Below are positions 1 through 5,332 of a stretch of DNA of 5,332 nt, piece after piece. Below the pieces are notes generated by a model. The model was not told the DNA's origin. It saw only the letters and a program-made list of their open reading frames with translations, and did not search any database. Source of the stretch: Limisphaerales bacterium (GTDB taxonomy: Bacteria > Verrucomicrobiota > Verrucomicrobiia > Limisphaerales > UBA8199); NCBI GenBank assembly GCA_025356925.1, contig JANXQE010000642.1, positions 1 through 5,332 of the forward strand. The letters run 5' to 3'. A program made the translations under genes and the position numbers. Positions within the stretch are counted from its first letter, which is position 1, and every line of letters starts with the position of its first letter.

Positions 1-2
1 AG

Positions 3-122
3 CCGCCGGGCGCCAGCAGCCGCGGCCATGGCTCAGGCCGGAAAGGGGCTGGCGGAGGCGCACCCCACCGGCAAGCCTACCTGAAGAGCGACAGTTTTCA
101 GTCGGTGAGCACGTTCTCGTAA
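3..122 (+). CDS. Possible C-terminal tail of an upstream gene (partial)
   Basis: The frame beginning at base 3 is open from the window edge to a TAA at 120-122, giving 39 residues. The first half is rich in Gly, Ser and Arg, and the end reads KSDSFQSVSTFS. Codons in this frame mostly end in G or C, as in metH, which is the main reason to prefer it. The other two forward frames are also open at the left edge: frame 1 stops at a TGA at 82-84, and frame 2 runs to a TGA at 329-331. Frame choice is therefore uncertain, and the stretch could equally be non-coding. No domain can be recognised and no function is assigned. Confidence 0.25.
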   Translation, partial: PPGASSRGHGSGRKGAGGGAPHRQAYLKSDSFQSVSTFS

Positions 123-143
123 TCCGAAGTCGGGTCAAAGCAG

Positions 144-173
144 GCCGGAGGCTGCAGGCTGTAGCCGGAGGCT
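144..173. repeat. 10-bp direct repeat with hairpin potential
   Basis: GCCGGAGGCT occurs at 144-153 and again, identical, at 164-173, a 20-bp period. The segment between them also contains AGGCT. GGCTGC at 150-155 can pair with GTAGCC at 161-166 (one G-U pair, five-base loop), and AGCC at 163-166 with GGCT at 170-173. Short GGCT/AGCC-rich repeats of this kind are often dispersed intergenic elements, but copy number elsewhere in the genome cannot be seen from here. Confidence 0.5.
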
Positions 174-200
174 ATCACTGCTTGCGCAACGAGCTCAGGA

Positions 201-232
201 GACCGTTCAACACTTTGGAGGTTTCTACGGTC
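201..232 (+). other. Inverted repeat in the metH leader
   Basis: GACCGT at 201-206 is perfectly complementary to ACGGTC at 227-232, with a 20-base loop between them. No T-run follows, so it is not a typical intrinsic terminator. The left arm overlaps the sequence CAGGAGACCG, which resembles the B12 box of cobalamin riboswitches. A regulatory RNA structure is possible but is not shown by the sequence. Confidence 0.3.
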
Positions 233-335
233 AGGGCCGACAATTCCCGATGCGCTTGCTGGGGGAGGAAACCCAGACGAAAGGACAGACCACGACCTAG
301 GAAGCTTTCTGCGAGCTCAATGTATGGCTGAGAAT

Positions 336-366
336 ATATCATATCATCATATCAAGATATGTTGAT
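336..366. promoter_or_regulatory. AT-rich palindrome cluster, candidate metH operator
   Basis: Two overlapping inverted repeats sit in an AT-rich island within GC-rich DNA. CATATC-AA-GATATG (348-361) is a perfect 6-bp palindrome with a 2-base spacer. ATCAA-GATATG-TTGAT (351-366) is a perfect 5-bp palindrome with a 6-base spacer. CATATC also occurs at 340-345 and ATATC at 336-340, so partial half-sites are stacked upstream. The site lies 110 bases before the metH start. Dimeric repressors of the ArsR family, including the S-adenosylhomocysteine-responsive regulator SahR, bind sites of this general form upstream of methionine-cycle genes. The match to any specific regulator is inference. Confidence 0.45.
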
Positions 367-476
367 TTAGAACTTGCACCCAGCGTTGCCTGCGGGTAGA
401 TTTCGCGTCGAAGCCGATTCGGACGGGCTAAACCTCCGCACCGGCACGGCATTCGATAACGCGACAAAGTTGCACC

Positions 477-3400
477 ATGAGCCTTGAAGTGAATAAAGCG
501 ACGGAACTGGAGCGGCTGCTGCGCGAGCGCATCATGGTCATGGATGGTGCCATGGGCACCATGATCCAGAGCCATCACCTGGAGGAGGCTGATTTTCGCG
601 GGGAAAGATTCAAAGACTGGCACAAGGATGTCAGGGGCCTCAACGATCTGCTCAACTTGACCCAGCCTTCCGTCATTGAAGAAATCCATCACCAGTATCT
701 CGAGGCAGGCGCGGATATTATCGAAACCAACACCTTTAACGCCCAGGCGATTTCCCTCTCGGATTACGGCATGGAATCGCTCGCGTATGAAATGTCCAAG
801 GCTGGATCCCGATGCGCCCGGGGCGCCGCGGATCAGGTTATGGCTTCCCAACCCGGCCGAATTTGTTTTGTGGCCGGCGCCATCGGGCCCACCACCAAGA
901 CGTCTTCGATTTCGACCGATGTCAATAATCCAGCCGCGCGCGGAGCCACTTTCGACGAAGTGGCCAGTGCGTACTACGATCAGGCCCGTGGGTTGCTGGA
1001 CGGCGGTGCCGACCTCCTTTTAGTCGAAACGATTTTCGATACCCTGAATGCTAAAGCAGCGTTTTTCGCGATTCTCCAGCTTTTTGAAGAGCGCGGGATC
1101 GCTGCGCTTGCCTATGGGGAGCGTCCCAGGCCAGACCAGCGCGTCGTCCCTATTCTGGCTTCGGTAACGTTCATTCAGGCGGGCAGCAATCGAGGGGTTA
1201 CGGGTCAAACCGTGGAAGGGTTCTGGAACTCTGTTTCACACGTCCCTCTCCTCTCGGTCGGGATGAACTGCGCCCTGGGGCCCAAAGAAATGCGGCCGCT
1301 CATTGAGGAATTGGCCGGCCTGGCGCCGATTTATTTGAGCTGCTATCCCAATGCGGGGTTGCCCAATCCCCTGCTTCCCACCGGGTTTCCCGAAACCCCT
1401 GAAACCTTGGCCCCCCAGCTCGGGGAATGGGCGCAAAACGGCTGGCTTAACCTGGTGGGCGGCTGCTGTGGCACAACGCCCGCCCATATTAAACTCATCG
1501 CGCACGCTGTGCGCGGCCTGCCGCCGCGTGTGCCGCCGCCGGTTGTGCCCTACACCCGGCTCAGCGGACTTGAACCACTGACTCTGCGGCCGGAAACCAA
1601 CTTCGTGAACATCGGCGAGCGCACGAACGTCACCGGTTCGCCCCGGTTCTCCAAGCTCATTCTGGCCGGCGATTTCGAAGCGGCGGTTACGGTCGCCAAG
1701 CAGCAAGTCGAAAACGGCGCGCAAATTATCGACGTCAACATGGATGAGGCGATGCTCGACTCAGAAAAGGCGATGACCACTTTTCTGAACCTCGTCGCTT
1801 CCGAACCGGATATCGCCCGGGTGCCGGTGATGATCGACAGCTCAAAGTGGTCGGTCATCGAGGCCGGGCTCAAATGCGTCCAGGGCAAAGGAGTGGTCAA
1901 CTCGATCAGCCTCAAGGAGGGTGAGGAAAAATTTAAACATCAAGCCCGGCTGGTCCGCCGTTACGGCGCGGCCGTGGTGGTCATGGCTTTCGATGAAAAG
2001 GGCCAGGCGGATAGCTTCGAACGAAGGATTGAAGTTTGTGAACGGTCTTACCGGATTTTGACGCAGGAAGTCGGATTTCCGCCGCAGGATATCATCTTCG
2101 ATCCAAACGTGCTGACCCTCGCCACCGGCATGGAAGAACACAATAATTACGCCGTTGATTTCATCCGCGCCACGCATTGGATCAAGCAAAACCTCCCCCT
2201 GGCCCGCGTGAGCGGCGGCATCAGCAATATCTCGTTCTCGTTCCGGGGCAATAATGCAGTGCGCGAAGCGATGCACTCGGCATTTCTGTTTCATGCCATT
2301 AAAGCCGGGCTCGATATGGGGATCGTCAATGCCGGGATGCTCGCCGTTTATCAGGAAATCCCCAGGGACTTGCTCGAACTCGTCGAGGACGTATTGCTCA
2401 ATCGCCGTGCCGACTCCACCGAACGCCTGGTCAAGTTCGCCGAGACTGTTAAAGCGCACGGCAAGGCCGAAGTCGTGGAAGACGCATGGCGCAGCGGCAG
2501 CGTGGAGGAACGGCTCAGTCACGCCCTCGTAAGAGGGATTGTCGATTTCATCGAACAGGACACTGAAGAGGCTCGCCAAAAATACGGCCGTCCCCTCTCC
2601 GTGATCGAAGGCCCTTTAATGGCCGGGATGAATGTCGTCGGAGATTTGTTCGGCGCGGGCAAAATGTTTCTGCCGCAGGTCGTCAAGAGCGCGCGCGTGA
2701 TGAAAAAGTCGGTGGCCCGTCTGTTGCCGTACATGGAGGCCGAGAAAAAAGCGTCGGGCGGCCACCGCGCTCAGGGTCGGATCGTCATGGCTACCGTCAA
2801 GGGCGACGTTCATGACATCGGCAAGAATATCGTCGGGGTGGTGCTCGGGTGCAATAACTACGAGGTTATCGACCTTGGCGTTATGGTTCCGACCGAGAAG
2901 ATTCTCGAGACTGCGCGAGAGAAAAACGCGGACATCATTGGCTTGAGCGGGCTCATTACGCCGTCGCTCGATGAGATGATCCATGTTGCTAAAGAGATGG
3001 AACGGCGGGGATTGACCACGCCGCTGCTCATCGGCGGCGCGACCACCAGCAAAGCCCATACCGCCGTTAAAATTGCTCCGGGCTATTCCAACCCCGTGAT
3101 CCACGTGCTGGACGCCTCTCGTGCTGTCGGTGTGGTCGGAAGTTTGATCAATCCCGCCCTCAAGGACGCGTTCGCCGAGAACCTCCGCCTGGAGTACGAG
3201 AAGGTCCGCGCCCACCACGCTGAACAACGCGCCGCTCCCCTGCTCTCTCTCGAAGAGGCGCGCCGACGCCACACACCCGTGGATTGGACTGGAATAGCTG
3301 TCTCCGCCCCGGAGTTCACCGGCTGGCGCGTGCTCTCCTCGGACCAGGCTCAGCCTGTCGCAAATCAGGGCAGCCATCGGTTCATTTCGCTCGATGAGCT

Positions 3401-4361
3401 CGTTCCGCTGATCGACTGGTCGCCATTCTTTCATACCTGGGAAATGCGAGGGCGCTACCCAGCCATCCTCGAAAACGTTGAAGCGAAAAAACTGTTCGAT
3501 GATGCGCAAGCACTCCTCGGTCAAATCGTCAGCCAGCGCCTTCTGACCGCCCGAGCCGTGTACGGGTTTTTCCCGGCTAATGCGGTGGGAGATGATGTGG
3601 AGCTATATACTGATGAATCCCGCACCAAAGTCCTGACCACCTTCCATTTTCTCCGGCAGCAAATGAGCAAACCCGCGGGCCAGTTCAACCATTGCCTGGC
3701 TGATTTCGTCGCTCCCAGGTCGCCCGGTCCTTCCAACGTGTTGCTCGCGGATTATTTGGGCGCCTTCGCCGTCACGGCGGGATTCGGTACGGAAGAACTC
3801 TGCCGCAAGTTCGAGCAGGATCACGATGATTATAACTCGATCATGACCAAGGCCCTGGCCGACCGCCTGGCCGAGGCTTTCGCTGAATACCTGCATAAGC
3901 GCGCGCGCGAAGAATGGGGTTTTGGCAAAGATGAAAAGCTCTCGAACGCAGATCTCATCCGTGAGAAATACCGCGGTATCCGCCCCGCGGCGGGCTACCC
4001 TGCCTGCCCCGACCACACGGAGAAATTAACCTTGTGGAAGCTGCTCGAGGTCGAGGCCAGCACCGGCATCAAGCTGACCGAAAGCTGTGCCATGTGGCCC
4101 GGCGCAAGTGTCAGCGGACTTTATTTTGCTCATCCGGAATCCAAATACTTCGCCGTGGGCAAACTCGGACGTGATCAGGTCCTGGATTATCATTTGCGGA
4201 AGGATTTGGATCTCCAGACGGTCGAGCGCTGGCTTGGACCTTATCTCAACTACGAACCGGGGCCCACCGTCTCGGAGGCCAACCCAGTGACCGCCTGCGC
4301 TTGTGGCGTGGCCCACGCCCCACGGCCGTTTGCCGTCTCCCAGCAAAGTGACGGCGCTTGA
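477..4361 (+). CDS. metH: Cobalamin-dependent methionine synthase (5-methyltetrahydrofolate--homocysteine methyltransferase)
   Basis: This cytoplasmic enzyme transfers the methyl group of 5-methyltetrahydrofolate to homocysteine through protein-bound cobalamin, making methionine and tetrahydrofolate. All four modules are visible. The homocysteine domain (about 10-345) has the zinc ligands Cys265, Cys330 and Cys331 in GMNC and GGCCGT. The pterin domain (about 373-635) has NIGERTNVTG at 378-387. The cap and cobalamin domains (about 670-900) have cap residues Phe725 and Leu732, the lower ligand His779 in DVHDIG (Asp777) and Ser830. The reactivation domain (about 930-1260) has Asp980 and RPAAGYPACP from Arg1169, which binds S-adenosylmethionine during reductive repair. 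Key residues match E. coli MetH throughout. At 1294 residues it is longer than E. coli MetH (1227), mainly through a short insert near 210-224 and a C-terminal tail from about 1262. The ATG at 477 is the first start after an in-frame TAA at 429-431 and gives the usual N-terminus. No Shine-Dalgarno sequence precedes it. It stands alone, without metF alongside. Confidence 0.98.
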   Translation: MSLEVNKATELERLLRERIMVMDGAMGTMIQSHHLEEADFRGERFKDWHKDVRGLNDLLNLTQPSVIEEIHHQYLEAGADIIETNTFNAQAISLSDYGMESLAYEMSKAGSRCARGAADQVMASQPGRICFVAGAIGPTTKTSSISTDVNNPAARGATFDEVASAYYDQARGLLDGGADLLLVETIFDTLNAKAAFFAILQLFEERGIAALAYGERPRPDQRVVPILASVTFIQAGSNRGVTGQTVEGFWNSVSHVPLLSVGMNCALGPKEMRPLIEELAGLAPIYLSCYPNAGLPNPLLPTGFPETPETLAPQLGEWAQNGWLNLVGGCCGTTPAHIKLIAHAVRGLPPRVPPPVVPYTRLSGLEPLTLRPETNFVNIGERTNVTGSPRFSKLILAGDFEAAVTVAKQQVENGAQIIDVNMDEAMLDSEKAMTTFLNLVASEPDIARVPVMIDSSKWSVIEAGLKCVQGKGVVNSISLKEGEEKFKHQARLVRRYGAAVVVMAFDEKGQADSFERRIEVCERSYRILTQEVGFPPQDIIFDPNVLTLATGMEEHNNYAVDFIRATHWIKQNLPLARVSGGISNISFSFRGNNAVREAMHSAFLFHAIKAGLDMGIVNAGMLAVYQEIPRDLLELVEDVLLNRRADSTERLVKFAETVKAHGKAEVVEDAWRSGSVEERLSHALVRGIVDFIEQDTEEARQKYGRPLSVIEGPLMAGMNVVGDLFGAGKMFLPQVVKSARVMKKSVARLLPYMEAEKKASGGHRAQGRIVMATVKGDVHDIGKNIVGVVLGCNNYEVIDLGVMVPTEKILETAREKNADIIGLSGLITPSLDEMIHVAKEMERRGLTTPLLIGGATTSKAHTAVKIAPGYSNPVIHVLDASRAVGVVGSLINPALKDAFAENLRLEYEKVRAHHAEQRAAPLLSLEEARRRHTPVDWTGIAVSAPEFTGWRVLSSDQAQPVANQGSHRFISLDELVPLIDWSPFFHTWEMRGRYPAILENVEAKKLFDDAQALLGQIVSQRLLTARAVYGFFPANAVGDDVELYTDESRTKVLTTFHFLRQQMSKPAGQFNHCLADFVAPRSPGPSNVLLADYLGAFAVTAGFGTEELCRKFEQDHDDYNSIMTKALADRLAEAFAEYLHKRAREEWGFGKDEKLSNADLIREKYRGIRPAAGYPACPDHTEKLTLWKLLEVEASTGIKLTESCAMWPGASVSGLYFAHPESKYFAVGKLGRDQVLDYHLRKDLDLQTVERWLGPYLNYEPGPTVSEANPVTACACGVAHAPRPFAVSQQSDGA

Positions 4362-4443
4362 CCCGCCCAAGCCTTATCTCACCCACGGCGTCAGGGCGAC
4401 CGCTCCATTGCGTCAACCTGCCCCTTGGTGTCAGAGTGTATCC

Positions 4444-4545
4444 ATGTTGGCAATCGTTCGCATCGGAACCGTGCTGGCCGTCATGGTGCTGCTTAACCTC
4501 ATCGGCCTTACCATCGCCGCTTTTCTGATCCTTCGCCGCAAATAG
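4444..4545 (+). CDS. Putative 33-residue single-pass membrane peptide
   Basis: A short ORF begins with ATG at 4444, 82 bases after the metH stop, and ends with TAG at 4543-4545. The product has a near-continuous hydrophobic stretch at about residues 8-29, rich in Leu, Val, Ile and Ala, and ends in Arg-Arg-Lys. This is a plausible single transmembrane helix with a positive C-terminal anchor. Its codons (ATC, CTG, GCC, CGC) look like those of real genes in the window. No ribosome binding site is evident, but metH also lacks one. The frame is open further upstream, with a TTG at 4408 and an ATG at 4303 inside metH. The GC-rich 4303 extension would give 80 residues and looks less protein-like. 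No family is recognised and no function is proposed. It may be chance. Confidence 0.4.
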   Translation: MLAIVRIGTVLAVMVLLNLIGLTIAAFLILRRK

Positions 4546-4669
4546 CTCGACTCACCGAGACGATCACTCGCCTGCTTTGGCCGCCCACCCCAAAATCGCT
4601 AGGAACGAGTTTGGCGATCGAAGGAAACAATTCATCCATGGGTTGGCTCGACCCTTCACGCCAATATCG

Positions 4670-4717
4670 AAGAATGGGTATTCTTACAACTGGTCCGTGG
4701 TCCGACCGCGAGCGGAC
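4670..4717 (-). terminator. Weak hairpins downstream of the cytochrome gene
   Basis: Two small inverted repeats lie in the convergent spacer. AAGAAT-GGGT-ATTCTT is at 4670-4685, with a 6-bp stem. GTCCG and CGGAC at 4700-4704 and 4713-4717 form a 5-bp stem with an 8-base loop, starting two bases past the cytochrome stop. Neither is followed by a T-run on the minus strand, so termination is only a guess based on position. The rest of 4546-4719 shows nothing recognisable. Confidence 0.15.
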
Positions 4718-4719
4718 GC

Positions 4720-5332
4720 TTATTCAAACTCACTCTTCTGCGGGACGATCTTTTTGCCTTCAGCGTCGGGCGGCTCTGCGCGAAGCAACTTAACTTCGTC
4801 TGGTTTGATCTCCAACCCAGCATTCCCAAAGGAATTGTAAACAAAGGTCAGGACATTGGCGATCTCGTCGTCACCGAGCGGAAACTTAGGCATGCTGTTG
4901 TTGAACTTCCGGCCATTGACAATCAGTTCGCCCTGCCGGCCGTTGATGACAATTTTAACGGCGCGGGTTTTGTCAGCATTTAAAAAGTCCGAGCCGGCCA
5001 GAGGCGGGAACACATTGGGCAGGCCCTGGCCTGTCGGTTGATGACAGGCTGCGCAAATGGACGTAAACAAGCGCCGGCCGAGCTCAATTCTCTCGGTTTT
5101 GGATTTGGGCGCGCCGGGGGGTGGTTTAACCCCCTGGAACCCGCCCTCAGCAACCCAATTCCGGATCGTTAAGCGCTCTTCGTCGGTAAGGGCGAACGAT
5201 TCAGGACTGTTCGCGATGGGCATTGATTCCTTGAAATAAATCCCCTTCCAACTATCCCATACCCGTCTTTTGATCTCCCAGCGGTCTGTATAGGCGGTCC
5301 GGTAATCAAGCCAGTTATAGACAAACCGCGCT
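4720..5332 (-). CDS. Haem c protein, C-terminal part with class I cytochrome c domain (5' end outside window)
   Basis: The frame is open from the right edge to a TAA at 4720-4722, giving 203 visible residues. A complete class I cytochrome c domain spans about residues 80-165. It has the haem-attachment motif CAACH at visible residues 93-97 (bases 5055-5041), the typical FPPLAGSDFL segment, and the likely axial Met147 in SMPKF (codon at 4893-4891), followed by a C-terminal helix. The domain resembles the cytochrome modules fused to copper nitrite reductases and to PQQ or sorbosone-type dehydrogenases. An ATG at 5221-5223 would allow a 167-residue protein, but it is probably internal. The frame continues upstream with protein-like sequence, the shorter product would have no signal peptide although haem c is attached in the periplasm, and the residues around it (SMPIAN then LTDEERLTIRNWVAEGG) look like the end of a first cytochrome domain. 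The likely role is periplasmic electron transfer, with unknown partner. The charged tail ends in EFE. Confidence 0.85.
   Translation of the reverse strand, partial: ARFVYNWLDYRTAYTDRWEIKRRVWDSWKGIYFKESMPIANSPESFALTDEERLTIRNWVAEGGFQGVKPPPGAPKSKTERIELGRRLFTSICAACHQPTGQGLPNVFPPLAGSDFLNADKTRAVKIVINGRQGELIVNGRKFNNSMPKFPLGDDEIANVLTFVYNSFGNAGLEIKPDEVKLLRAEPPDAEGKKIVPQKSEFE

Larger units (their letters stand above)
123..476. other. Non-coding leader region upstream of metH
   Basis: This stretch of about 350 bases carries no convincing gene. Forward frame 2 stays open to 331 but has no ATG before 320 and encodes an Arg-rich product of the kind expected from GC-rich non-coding DNA. The minus-strand frames are broken by several stops. 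Structured elements lie inside it: a direct repeat at 144-173, an inverted repeat at 201-232 and an AT-rich palindrome cluster at 336-366. The last 110 bases before metH return to GC-rich sequence and probably form the 5' untranslated region. I could not place a sigma-70 promoter with confidence. Confidence 0.7.

Noticed and set aside
2..331. Forward frame open for about 110 codons from the left edge
   Set aside because: It has no start, is Arg-rich, crosses a direct repeat, and ends just before the AT-rich operator-like region. It is more likely non-coding, though it is kept as a possible remnant in the findings.
362..401. TTGATT (362-367) with TAGATT (396-401) as a sigma-70 promoter for metH
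   Set aside because: The spacing is 28 bases, far from the normal 17, and no better -10 element is seen.
2616..3524. Long antisense ORF (302 residues) inside metH, with others at 1842-2579 and 339-851
   Set aside because: They lie opposite an intact, highly conserved metH and have the Arg/His/Gly-rich composition of antisense reading in GC-rich genes. No domain is recognisable.
4362..4443. Search for an intrinsic terminator directly after metH
   Set aside because: No strong stem with a following T-run is present in this spacer.
4577..4840. Plus-strand ORFs at 4577-4840 and 4611-4793
   Set aside because: They overlap the 3' end of the cytochrome gene in antisense and show no protein-like features.

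Overview
The window is a GC-rich bacterial chromosome segment dominated by one complete housekeeping gene, metH, the cobalamin-dependent methionine synthase (477-4361, + strand). It converges on the 3' part of a haem c protein gene on the - strand (4720 to beyond 5332). The organism is Gram-negative-like, with B12-dependent methionine synthesis and a respiratory c-type cytochrome. The style of both proteins and the short, Shine-Dalgarno-poor start would fit Verrucomicrobiota or a neighbouring phylum, but this is an impression from sequence style, not a demonstrated placement.

Layout. Positions 1-122 are open in forward frames and may hold the last codons of an upstream gene (weak). Positions 123-476 are non-coding leader. 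This stretch holds a 10-bp direct repeat 20 bp apart with GGCT/AGCC hairpin potential (144-173), a 6-bp inverted repeat with a 20-base loop (201-232) next to a 10-base match to the cobalamin-riboswitch B12 box, and an AT-rich palindromic cluster (336-366) that looks like a repressor operator or promoter region for metH. metH follows with all four modules intact. After metH comes a very small + strand ORF (4444-4545) encoding a 33-residue single-helix membrane peptide. A short convergent spacer with two weak hairpins (4546-4719) leads to the cytochrome gene.

How the parts relate. MetH makes methionine, the precursor of S-adenosylmethionine, and the palindrome upstream is a candidate site for S-adenosylmethionine/S-adenosylhomocysteine-responsive control. 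The cytochrome gene is transcribed toward metH and shows no functional link to it. It appears to be the end of a protein with two cytochrome domains. I see no mobile element, CRISPR array, tRNA or rRNA. The window is largely ordinary. The points worth a second look are the leader of metH, the tiny membrane ORF and the dual-domain cytochrome cut by the window edge.
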